Source of the DNA: Nocardioides faecalis
Lineage (GTDB): Bacteria > Actinomycetota > Actinomycetes > Propionibacteriales > Nocardioidaceae
Length of the DNA: 64,000 nt
NCBI RefSeq assembly: GCF_018388425.1
Contig: NZ_CP074406.1
Coordinates: 1,240,001-1,304,000 of the forward strand
Direction: 5' to 3'
Below are positions 57,400 to 64,000 of this stretch, piece after piece (position 1 is the stretch's first letter; each line of letters begins with the position of its first letter). A program made the position numbers and the translations under genes. The notes beneath the pieces were generated by a model that saw only the letters and a program-made list of their open reading frames with translations, was not told the origin of the DNA and did no database searches.

Positions 57400-58404
57400 T
57401 CAGTGTTCGTCGTAGTGGCTGCCGTGCTCGGCGTGGCGGTGGCCGTCGTGGACGTAGTCGACGTGGTCGTCGTGCGCCACGGCGAGGTGGCCGCAGCCGG
57501 GGCCGTGGGCGTGGGGGTGCTCGCCGCACTCCTCGTGCTCGTCCGGCTCTGCGTCGGAGAAGGGCTCGCGCAGCCGCGCCCGGTGCCGCAGCCAGCTACC
57601 GACCGGCCAGGCGACGATGTAGCAGGCGAGCGCCAGCAGGACGATGGTCGGGCCGGGCGCGACCGTGGCGCGGTAGGAGGCGAGGGTCGCGATCACCAGG
57701 CCGCCGACCGAGGCCAGGGTGCCGAGGGCCATCGCGGCGCCGAGGGTGGTGCGGAAGGAGCGGGTGAGCTGCTGGGAGGTCGCGACCGGGACGACCATCA
57801 GCGCGGAGACCAGCAGCAGGCCGACGGTGCGCATGGCCACCGTGACGCTCACCGCGGCGAGGACGGCGACGAGCACGTTGTAGCCGCGCACCCGCAGCCC
57901 GGCGACCCGGGCGAACTCCTGGTCCTGGGCGACGGCGAACAGCTGGGGCGCCAGTCCGACGCAGAGCCCGACGACGGCGATCGCCAGCACCATCGTCACC
58001 AGCACGTCGCCGGGCGAGATGGTGGTCAGCGACCCGAACAGGTAGCGGTTGAGCGCGGAGGCGCTGTCCCCGCCCAGGCCGCTGATGAAGATGCCGCCTG
58101 CCAGTCCGCCGTAGAAGAGCAGCGCCAGGGCCACGTCGCCGTTGGTCTGCCCGCGTTCTCGGATGATCTCGATCAGCACCGCGCCCAGCACGGCGACGAG
58201 CACGGCGGTCCACAGCGGCGAGGCGCCGGTGACCAGGCCGAGCGCGACGCCGGTGACGGCGACGTGCCCGATGCCGTCACCCATCAGCGACAGTCGCCGC
58301 TGCACCAGGAACGTGCCGATGGCGGGAGCGGCGAGCCCGGTGAGCAGCGCGGCGATCAGGGCGCGCTGCATGAACGGCTGTGCGAACAGCTCGACGGGGC
58401 TCAC
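57400..58404 (-). CDS. znuB: zinc/manganese ABC transporter permease with His-rich tail
   Basis: 334 residues with about eight membrane helices of the ABC-3 (ZnuB/MntB) family: FLVQRRLSLMGDGIGHVAV, DVALALLFYGGLAGG, MRTVGLLLVSALMVVPVATSQQ. It forms the channel for the metal delivered by ZnuA. Beyond the last helix (about residue 275) is a hydrophilic tail of nearly 50 residues with 13 His and 2 Cys. GTG 58404 overlaps the ATPase gene by 4 nt. The three genes run permease-last in one operon under a Zur-type box. Confidence 0.93.
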   Translation of the reverse strand: MSPVELFAQPFMQRALIAALLTGLAAPAIGTFLVQRRLSLMGDGIGHVAVTGVALGLVTGASPLWTAVLVAVLGAVLIEIIRERGQTNGDVALALLFYGGLAGGIFISGLGGDSASALNRYLFGSLTTISPGDVLVTMVLAIAVVGLCVGLAPQLFAVAQDQEFARVAGLRVRGYNVLVAVLAAVSVTVAMRTVGLLLVSALMVVPVATSQQLTRSFRTTLGAAMALGTLASVGGLVIATLASYRATVAPGPTIVLLALACYIVAWPVGSWLRHRARLREPFSDAEPDEHEECGEHPHAHGPGCGHLAVAHDDHVDYVHDGHRHAEHGSHYDEH

Positions 58405-59282
58405 TCGTGCTCCTCCGGGTGCCGGTCGACCGGCGAGGCGACGTGCGGCACGTGGTCCCGTACGACGCCGCGGGACTCGTGCGGGTGATGGTGGTGGGTG
58501 TGCGGCTCGGCGAACCGCGGCTCGTGCACCTCGTGGTCGCTCAGCGCGGGGCCGTCGTAGGCGACCCGGCCGTCACGCAGCACGACCGCGCGGTCCACCA
58601 GCGGGGCCAGGGGGCCGAGCTCGTGGGCGACCAGCACGATCGTGGACCCGCGCTCCTTGAGCCGGCCCAGGGTCTCCGCGAGCACCTGCTGGTTGGGCAG
58701 GTCCACGCCGGCGGTCGGCTCGTCGAGGAAGAACAGCTCCGGCTCCCCGGCGAGCGCGCGGGCGATCAGCACCCGCTGCTGCTGGCCACCGGACAGGTTG
58801 GAGACCGCGTCGCGGCGCCGGTCGGCGAGCCCGACCACCTCGAGCGCGTCGTCGATCGCGGCCCGGTCCGCCCGGTTCAGCGGCCGCAGCAGGCGCCGGC
58901 GGGTGAGCCGGCCGGCGGCCACGACCTCCCACACCGAGGCGGGCACGCCGGAGACGGCGCTGGCGCGCTGCGGCACGAAGCCGATCCGCCGCCACTGCGA
59001 GAAGTGCTCCAGGGGAGTGCCGAACAGCCGGATCTCGCCGTTGACCAGGGGGCGCAGGCCGACGATGGCGCGGACCAGGGTGGACTTGCCCGACCCGTTG
59101 GCTCCCATCAGGGCGACGAAGTCGCCGGCCCGGACCTCCAGGTCGATGCGGCGCAGCACCGGCCGGCCGCCGAGGGCGACGCCGGCGTTGTGGACGGACA
59201 CGACGGAGGGGGAGTCCGACGTGCCCGGCGCCGTCGAGTCGCGGCGCGGGTGCTCCGGGGGCGGTTGGTCGCTCACCGGCAT
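58401..59282 (-). CDS. znuC: zinc/manganese ABC transporter ATP-binding protein with His-rich tail
   Basis: 293 residues. Walker A GANGSGKSTLVRA, Q-loop FVPQRAS, signature NLSGGQQQRVLIARAL, Walker B LFFLDEPTAGVD and H-loop VAHELG are all present. It powers uptake through ZnuB. After the ATPase fold (about residue 245) comes a tail with 12 His in under 50 residues, including THHHHPH. The ATG at 59282 overlaps the end of znuA by 10 nt. The N-terminal 25 residues are disordered. Confidence 0.93.
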   Translation of the reverse strand: MPVSDQPPPEHPRRDSTAPGTSDSPSVVSVHNAGVALGGRPVLRRIDLEVRAGDFVALMGANGSGKSTLVRAIVGLRPLVNGEIRLFGTPLEHFSQWRRIGFVPQRASAVSGVPASVWEVVAAGRLTRRRLLRPLNRADRAAIDDALEVVGLADRRRDAVSNLSGGQQQRVLIARALAGEPELFFLDEPTAGVDLPNQQVLAETLGRLKERGSTIVLVAHELGPLAPLVDRAVVLRDGRVAYDGPALSDHEVHEPRFAEPHTHHHHPHESRGVVRDHVPHVASPVDRHPEEHE

Positions 59283-60223
59283 CCGTTCGCGGCCCGGATG
59301 GCCTCCAGGTTGGCCTCCATCAGCGAGAGGTAGTCCTCGTCGGAGGAGTCCTTGGACAGGCCCTCGATCGGGTCGAGGACACCCTCGGTCAGCCCGAGGT
59401 CGCGGGCGAGGTTCTTGCCGAGCGCCGGCTTGAGCGGCTCGCTGAACACCGTGGTGATGCCCTCCCTCCGGATCAGCTGCTGCAGCTCCCCGAGTGCCGC
59501 GCCGGTCGGCTCGGCGTCGGGGGAGAGGCCGACGATCGAGGCCACCTCGAGGCCGTACTTCTCCAGGTAGCCGAAGGCGTCGTGGGAGACCACGATCGTG
59601 TCACGCGCGCAACGCTCGAGGCCAGCGGTCCAGGTCTCGTCGAGGTCGACGAGGTCGGTGCGCAGCGTCTCGAGGTTCTCGCGGTAGCGCTCGGCGTGCT
59701 CGGGGTCCACGGCGGCGAGCAGGTCGGCGACCTCCTCGCCGAGGGCGACCATCCGGATCGGATCGAGCCAGAAGTGCGGGTCGGTGTCACCGTGGCCGTG
59801 GTGGTCGTGACTCTCCTCGGCGTGCTCGTCGCCGTGGCCGTCGTGGGCCGCGTGCTCCTCGTGGCTCTCGTCGATCGCCACGAGGTCGACGACGTCGGCC
59901 GCGTCGAGGACCCTGCCGGTGGCGTTCTGGGCCACCGTCTCCTCGACCGCGGGCTGGAACCCGCCCTGGAGCACGACCAGGTCGGCGTCGGCGACCAGCG
60001 CGGTCTCCTGCACCCCGAGCTCGAGGTCGTGCGCCTCGCCGCCGGGCCGGGTGAGGAGGTCGACCTTCGTGCCGGTGCCCTCGCTGAGTCGCTCGGCGAC
60101 CCAGGCCAACGGGTAGGTGGCGGCAGCGACCCGGACCTCTCCGTCGCCCGCGGGATCGTCGTCGAGTGCGGAGCAACCGGCTCCGAGGAGGACGAGCGCG
60201 GCGAGGGCCGGAAGGAAACGCAT
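59273..60223 (-). CDS. znuA: zinc ABC transporter substrate-binding lipoprotein
   Basis: 316 residues. Signal peptide with lipobox GAGC (LPALAALVLLGAGCSA), so it is lipid-anchored outside the membrane. Cluster A-I fold blocks: VAAATYPLAWVAERL, the metal His in PGGEAHDLELGVQE, a long His/Asp/Glu loop (about 120-150), DPHFWLDPIRM and VVSHDAFGYLEKYGL. The His-rich loop is typical of ZnuA and favours zinc over manganese. ATG 60223 is fixed by a full promoter; ATG 60232 is an in-frame alternative. A Zur box covers the promoter. Confidence 0.93.
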   Translation of the reverse strand: MRFLPALAALVLLGAGCSALDDDPAGDGEVRVAAATYPLAWVAERLSEGTGTKVDLLTRPGGEAHDLELGVQETALVADADLVVLQGGFQPAVEETVAQNATGRVLDAADVVDLVAIDESHEEHAAHDGHGDEHAEESHDHHGHGDTDPHFWLDPIRMVALGEEVADLLAAVDPEHAERYRENLETLRTDLVDLDETWTAGLERCARDTIVVSHDAFGYLEKYGLEVASIVGLSPDAEPTGAALGELQQLIRREGITTVFSEPLKPALGKNLARDLGLTEGVLDPIEGLSKDSSDEDYLSLMEANLEAIRAANGCR

Positions 60224-60259
60224 GAGAATCATTCTCAATTGAAGGAGGGGTGGAGTCAA
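60223..60259 (-). promoter_or_regulatory. znuA promoter with Zur/Fur-type box
   Basis: On the minus strand TTGACT (60259-60254), 17 nt, GAGAAT (60236-60231), 7 nt, ATG 60223. TGAGAATCATTCTCA (60223-60237) is a perfect 7-1-7 palindrome matching the actinobacterial Zur box pattern TGAnAATGATTnTCA; it covers the -10 and touches the start codon. Confidence 0.8.
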
Positions 60260-60287
60260 ACCGGCGAGCAGGTGCCGCTCGCGCGCG

Positions 60288-60293
60288 TAGAGT
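60288..60293 (+). promoter_or_regulatory. -10 hexamer TAGAGT for the monooxygenase-like gene
   Basis: TAGAGT, 7 nt, GTG at 60301; divergent from the znu promoter with about 30 bp between the -35 and this site. Confidence 0.45.
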
Positions 60294-60300
60294 GCGCTGC

Positions 60301-60612
60301 GTGCTCGTCGTCAACCGCTTCCGTGCCGATCCGGCCGAGGACCTGCGCGCCGAGCTCGAGGCCGTGCACGTGCTGCTCGCCGACCAGGCCGGTTACGTCG
60401 ACGGGGTGCTCGGCCGCAGCCTGGACGACCCCGCGCTGTGGGTGCTCGCCACCCGCTGGGCGAGCGTCGGCGCCTACCGCCGCGCCCTGTCGTCGTACGA
60501 CGTCAAGCTGCACGGCGTCCCGGTGCTGAGCCGGGCGCTCGACGAGCCGAGCGCGTTCGAGACGGTCGAGCCGCACGCCGTGCTCAACGTGGCGCAGGCT
60601 CGCGTAACCTAG
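60301..60612 (+). CDS. antibiotic biosynthesis monooxygenase (ABM)-fold protein
   Basis: 103 residues of the dimeric alpha-beta barrel fold: VLVVNRFRADPAEDLRAELEAVHVLLADQAGYVDGVLGRSLDDPALWVLATRW and ASVGAYRRALSSYDVKLHG. ABM-fold proteins include haem-degrading and quinol monooxygenases, but many have no enzyme activity. No haem-binding pattern is clear. GTG 60301 is set by the -10 site. It lies upstream of glyS, and the divergent Zur box is more than 60 nt away. Confidence 0.75.
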   Translation: MLVVNRFRADPAEDLRAELEAVHVLLADQAGYVDGVLGRSLDDPALWVLATRWASVGAYRRALSSYDVKLHGVPVLSRALDEPSAFETVEPHAVLNVAQARVT

Positions 60613-60677
60613 GGGGTTGCTCCCCGTGAGGAGCTTGCTGGAGTCTCATCACAACACCGCCCGGCAGCCAGCCGGGC
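60605..60677 (+). promoter_or_regulatory. glyS promoter and leader hairpin
   Basis: TAACCT (60605-60610) is a -10 site that would give an 80-nt leader. In it, GCCCGGC (60659-60665 region) pairs with GCCGGGC (60671-60677). I see no T-box motif (no AGGGTGGNACCGCG-like sequence), so tRNA-sensing is not supported. Confidence 0.35.
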
Positions 60678-60699
60678 TCGTTCCCACAAAGGAATCACC

Positions 60700-62115
60700 G
60701 TGGCAAAGCCGCCCCCGTCCATCGTCGACCAGGTCGTCTCCCTCGCGAAGCGTCGTGGCTTCGTCTACCCCTGCGGGGAGATCTACGGCGGCACCCGCTC
60801 CGCCTGGGACTACGGTCCGCTCGGTGTCGAGCTGAAGGAGAACATCAAGCGCCAGTGGTGGCGCTCGATGGTGCAGGCCCGCGAGGACGTCGTCGGTCTC
60901 GACTCCAGCGTCATCCTGCCGCGGCAGACCTGGGAGGCCTCCGGTCACGTCGCCACCTTCAACGACCCGCTCACCGAGTGCATGTCGTGCCACAAGCGCT
61001 TCCGCTACGACCACCTGCAGGAGGCCGAGTTCGAGAAGGCGGAGAAGAAGGGCAGCTCGAAGTACGCCAGCCCCGACGACGTCGACCTCAAGGACGTCGC
61101 ATGCGCCAACTGCGGCACCCGCGGCGCCTGGACCGAGCCCCGTGAGTTCTCCGGGATGCTCAAGACCACCCTCGGTGTGACCGAGGACGAGTCCGGGCTG
61201 CACTACCTGCGCCCCGAGACCGCCCAGGGCATCTTCCTCAACTTCGCCAACGTGGTCACCTCGCAGCGGATGAAGCCCCCGTTCGGCATCGCCCAGATCG
61301 GCAAGAGCTTCCGCAACGAGATCACCCCGGGCAACTTCATCTTCCGCACCCGCGAGTTCGAGCAGATGGAGATGGAGTTCTTCGTCAAGCCCGGGGAGGA
61401 CGAGGAGTGGCACCAGTACTGGATCGACACCCGCACCGCCTGGTACACCGACCTCGGCATCGACCCGGACAACCTGCGGCACTACGAGCACGCCAAGGAG
61501 AAGCTCTCCCACTACTCCAAGCGGACCGTCGACATCGAGTACCGCTTCCGCTTCGCCGGCTCGGAGTGGGGTGAGCTCGAGGGCATCGCGAACCGCACCG
61601 ACTTCGACCTGTCCACGCACAGCCAGCACTCCGGCGCCGACCTGTCGTACTTCGACCAGGCCAACAACGAGCGCTACGTGCCGTACGTGATCGAGCCGGC
61701 AGCCGGCCTCTCGCGCAGCCTGATGACGTTCCTCGTGGACGCCTACACCGAGGACGAGGCGCCCAACACCAAGGGCGGCGTCGACAAGCGCACCGTGCTG
61801 CGCCTCGACCCCCGCCTGGCGCCGGTCAAGATGGCGGTGCTGCCGCTCTCGCGCAACGCCGACCTCTCGCCCAAGGCCAAGGACCTCGCCGCCGAGCTGC
61901 GTCGCAACTGGAGCGTCGACTTCGACGACTCCGGCGCCATCGGACGTCGGTACCGTCGCCAGGACGAGATCGGCACGCCGTACTGCGTCACCGTCGACTT
62001 CGAGACCCTCGACGACAACGCGGTGACGGTCCGCGAGCGGGACACCATGTCCCAGGAGCGGGTGTCGCTGGACAAGCTGACGGGCTACTTCGCCGAGCGG
62101 TTCGTCGGATGCTGA
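60700..62115 (+). CDS. glyS: glycine--tRNA ligase (dimeric type)
   Basis: 471 residues, the alpha2-type class II glycyl-tRNA synthetase. [20 protein letters not shown] binds glycine; motif 2 is [21 protein letters not shown]; motif 3 is [15 protein letters not shown] CxxC zinc-like pair (CMSC and CANC) lies in the insertion, and the anticodon-binding domain ([21 protein letters not shown]) is C-terminal. GTG 60700 has AAAGGA upstream. The next gene overlaps by 7 nt. Confidence 0.96.
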   Translation: MAKPPPSIVDQVVSLAKRRGFVYPCGEIYGGTRSAWDYGPLGVELKENIKRQWWRSMVQAREDVVGLDSSVILPRQTWEASGHVATFNDPLTECMSCHKRFRYDHLQEAEFEKAEKKGSSKYASPDDVDLKDVACANCGTRGAWTEPREFSGMLKTTLGVTEDESGLHYLRPETAQGIFLNFANVVTSQRMKPPFGIAQIGKSFRNEITPGNFIFRTREFEQMEMEFFVKPGEDEEWHQYWIDTRTAWYTDLGIDPDNLRHYEHAKEKLSHYSKRTVDIEYRFRFAGSEWGELEGIANRTDFDLSTHSQHSGADLSYFDQANNERYVPYVIEPAAGLSRSLMTFLVDAYTEDEAPNTKGGVDKRTVLRLDPRLAPVKMAVLPLSRNADLSPKAKDLAAELRRNWSVDFDDSGAIGRRYRRQDEIGTPYCVTVDFETLDDNAVTVRERDTMSQERVSLDKLTGYFAERFVGC

Positions 62116-62801
62116 CCCGACTCCTCGTCGCCGGCCTCGGCCTCGTCGTGCTCGCCGGGTGCGGGTCCGGCGGTGGCTCGGCCGGCGACGAGGAGTCGAA
62201 CGCTCCCTCGGGAGCAAGCAGCGCCGCGCCGGCGTACCTGGAGGTCCCCGGCGACGTCGACCTCACCGAGCCCGGCACCGAGCTGGCGTTCGGGGAGGAC
62301 GGCGTGATCGCCTTCGAGCGGCGGCAGAAGGAGGTCGGCGCGCTGTCGGTCACCGTGCAGCGGCTGGAGCGGACCTCCTTCGGTGAGTCCTTCGCCGGCT
62401 GGAACGTCGACGAGGCGACGTCGGCGCGCACGCCGTACTTCGTGCGGCTCGTGGTCACCAATGTCGGGCAGACCGACCTCGGCGGCATGCTGCTGGACAA
62501 CGTGCTGTGGGCCGACGACGGCAGCACGCTGGAGGCGCCGAACTACTACACCCGCGCCCAGCTGCCGGCCTGCACCGGCGGTCCGCTGCCCACGCCGTTC
62601 GCCACCGGGGCCAGCGCCGAGCTGTGCCAGGTGTACTTCATCGCGCCCGCCCGGCAGCTGGAGTCGGTCAGCTTCCAGCCCCCGGCCGGGCTGGAGGCGG
62701 TGACCTGGCGCGGCGAGCCCGGCAAGGTCACCAAGCCGGGCAAGAAGAACAAGCGGGACAAGAAGCAGGACGAGAAGCAGGACGAGAAGTCGCAGGGCTG
62801 A
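62109..62801 (+). CDS. lipoprotein with Ig-like (DUF4352-type) domain and Lys-rich tail
   Basis: 230 residues. Signal peptide [20 protein letters not shown] with lipobox LAGC. A central beta-sandwich ([55 protein letters not shown]) resembles the DUF4352/Telomeric-repeat-like Ig folds of surface lipoproteins. One cysteine pair (PACTGG; ELCQVY) could form a disulfide. The last 25 residues are Lys/Asp-rich with [10 protein letters not shown] repeats and may bind anionic wall polymer. ATG 62109 overlaps glyS by 7 nt. CACCC-GATTT-GGGTG (62806-62820) is a weak hairpin after it. Confidence 0.7.
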   Translation: MLTRLLVAGLGLVVLAGCGSGGGSAGDEESNAPSGASSAAPAYLEVPGDVDLTEPGTELAFGEDGVIAFERRQKEVGALSVTVQRLERTSFGESFAGWNVDEATSARTPYFVRLVVTNVGQTDLGGMLLDNVLWADDGSTLEAPNYYTRAQLPACTGGPLPTPFATGASAELCQVYFIAPARQLESVSFQPPAGLEAVTWRGEPGKVTKPGKKNKRDKKQDEKQDEKSQG

Positions 62802-62838
62802 GCCCGCACCCGATTTGGGTGGCCCACGACCGCGCCCG

Positions 62839-62844
62839 GACAAT
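62839..62844 (+). promoter_or_regulatory. -10 hexamer GACAAT for dusB
   Basis: GACAAT, 6 nt, ATG at 62851. Confidence 0.5.
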
Positions 62845-62850
62845 GACGAC

Positions 62851-64000
62851 ATGACCGTCGTCGCCCAGGGCCTGCAGCTCGGCTCGTTGCACGTCGCGAC
62901 CCCGGTCGTGCTCGCCCCGATGGCCGGCATCACCAACGCCGCCTACCGCCGGCTCTGCGCCGAGCACGGCGCCGGGCTCTACGTCTGCGAGATGATCACC
63001 AGCCGGGGTCTCGTCGAGGGCGACGAGACCACCAGGCGGATGCTGGTCTTCGACGAGGCCGAGCAGGTCCGCTCGGTGCAGCTCTACGGCACCGACCCGA
63101 CCTACGTCGGGCAGGCGACCAAGATCCTCTGTGAGGAGTACGGCGTCGCCCACGTCGACCTCAACTTCGGCTGCCCGGTGCCCAAGGTGACCCGCAAGGG
63201 CGGCGGCGGTGCGCTGCCGTGGAAGCGGAACCTGCTGGGCGCGATCCTCGAGGCCGCGGTCGCCGCCGCCACGCCGTACGACGTCCCGGTCACGATCAAG
63301 ACCCGCAAGGGCATCGACGAGGACCACCTGACCTACCTCGACGCCGGCCGGATCGCGCAGGACACCGGCTGCGCGGCGATCGCGCTGCACGGGCGCACCG
63401 TCGTGCAGGCCTACTCGGGTGAGGCGGACTGGGACGCCATCGGCGAGCTGGTCGAGCACGTCGACATCCCGGTGCTGGGCAACGGCGACATCTGGGAGGC
63501 CGCCGACGCGCTGCGGATGATGGAGCACACCGGCGCAGCCGGCGTGGTCGTCGGACGCGGCTGCCTGGGCCGGCCCTGGCTGTTCCGTGACCTCGCCGCG
63601 GCCTTCGAGGGCACGGGGGCACAGGCCACCACGCTGCCCACCCTGGGTGAGGTCGCCGCCATGATGCGCCGCCACGCCGAGCTGCTGTGCGAGCACATGG
63701 GGGAGGAGCGGGGCTGCAAGGAGTTCCGCAAGCACGTCACCTGGTACCTCAAGGGTTTCCGCACCGGCGGCGAGATGCGCCGCTCGCTCGGCCTGGTCGA
63801 CTCGCTGGCCGCCCTCGACACGCTGCTGGGCGCGCTCGACCCGAGCGAGCCGTTCCCGGTGGGCGAGCTCGGCGCACCGCGCGGACGCCAGGGATCGCCG
63901 CGAAACAAGGTGGTCATCCCCGAGGGCTGGCTGGACGACACCGACGGGCTCGGCGAGGGCTGCGTGCGGCCGTTGGAGGACGTCGACGCCGCCACCGGCG
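62851..64000 (+). CDS. dusB: tRNA dihydrouridine synthase DusB (C-terminus cut by window end)
   Basis: At least 383 residues; the stop codon lies beyond the window. FMN-barrel blocks are LAPMAGITNAAYR, the catalytic Cys108 in NFGCPVPKVTRKGGGGALP, TIKTRKGI, LHGRTVVQAYSGEADW, VLGNGDIWEA and VVVGRGCLGRPWLF. DusB reduces uridines in the tRNA D-loop with NADPH. The helical C-terminal domain (HAELLCEHMGEERGCKEFRKHVTWYLKGF) is present, followed by an actinobacterial extension that runs off the edge. ATG 62851 is set by the -10 site. Confidence 0.95.
   Translation, partial: MTVVAQGLQLGSLHVATPVVLAPMAGITNAAYRRLCAEHGAGLYVCEMITSRGLVEGDETTRRMLVFDEAEQVRSVQLYGTDPTYVGQATKILCEEYGVAHVDLNFGCPVPKVTRKGGGGALPWKRNLLGAILEAAVAAATPYDVPVTIKTRKGIDEDHLTYLDAGRIAQDTGCAAIALHGRTVVQAYSGEADWDAIGELVEHVDIPVLGNGDIWEAADALRMMEHTGAAGVVVGRGCLGRPWLFRDLAAAFEGTGAQATTLPTLGEVAAMMRRHAELLCEHMGEERGCKEFRKHVTWYLKGFRTGGEMRRSLGLVDSLAALDTLLGALDPSEPFPVGELGAPRGRQGSPRNKVVIPEGWLDDTDGLGEGCVRPLEDVDAATG

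Noticed and set aside
60605..60699. T-box riboswitch before glyS
   Set aside because: Leader is only about 80 nt and no T-box sequence or specifier loop can be recognised.

Overview
This 64 kb window is high-G+C DNA from an actinobacterium, most likely of the family Nocardioidaceae (for example Nocardioides). That placement is inference. It rests on the very high GC, the many GTG starts, promoters placed directly in front of start codons, tuberculostearic-acid-type lipid genes, and a gene order (comEA-comEC-holA-rpsT, lepA, hemW, hrcA-dnaJ-rsmE, phoH-ybeY-CBS protein-Cdd-like-era, recO-uppS, glyS) that matches the conserved actinobacterial housekeeping block known from Mycobacterium. I see no IS element, prophage, CRISPR array, rRNA or tRNA. 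No gene-free gap exceeds 300 bases.

Layout. 1-2.5 kb: two adjacent MmgE/PrpD genes (the first cut by the window edge) and a GntR/FCD regulator. 2.5-9 kb: a PlsC-like acyltransferase, the furA-katG oxidative-stress operon, two small stress-type enzymes, a chromate transporter and an SDR. 8.9-19.6 kb: an ABC exporter, leuS, degV, the DNA-uptake genes comEA-comEC, holA, an amphi-Trp protein and rpsT. 19.8-28 kb: a phosphotransferase, lepA, a PQQ-repeat lipoprotein, a MOSC protein, an acyl-CoA ligase and hemW. 28.1-30.4 kb: a three-gene, translationally coupled operon (cytidylyltransferase, a LicD-like transferase fused to a methyltransferase, a small coiled-coil protein) that looks like a surface-glycan decoration unit. 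30.4-33.4 kb (minus strand): DUF3097, a small acidic protein, an MBL hydrolase and a DUF2470 protein under an IdeR/DtxR-type iron box. 33.5-36.6 kb: a CIRCE-controlled hrcA-dnaJ-rsmE unit. 36.6-38.6 kb: an AlkZ/AlkX-like protein and a GerMN lipoprotein. 38.6-47.6 kb: HIT, phoH, ybeY, a CBS protein, a degenerate cytidine deaminase, a 10-methyl fatty-acid cassette plus a ferric-siderophore-reductase-like gene, and era. 47.6-52.1 kb (minus): two septum-formation lipoproteins, a flavoprotein and a large catalase. 52.2-57.4 kb: a leucine leader peptide with leuA, an alpha/beta hydrolase, gluconokinase, recO and uppS. 57.4-60.3 kb (minus): a zinc importer znuABC with a Zur-type box over its promoter. 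60.3-64 kb: a monooxygenase-like protein, glyS, a lipoprotein and dusB (cut by the window end).

Themes. Metal and oxidative-stress control recurs (furA-katG, Zur box, IdeR box, two catalases, DUF2470, siderophore reductase-like protein). About two dozen genes show a -10 hexamer 6-7 nt before the start codon, which points to leaderless mRNAs and fixes several start sites. The heptamer GGGGGAG lies almost only on the plus strand, also inside minus-strand genes, suggesting a replication-strand (chromosome-architecture) word. Short tandem repeats repeatedly sit at gene 3-prime ends and several contain the stop codon.
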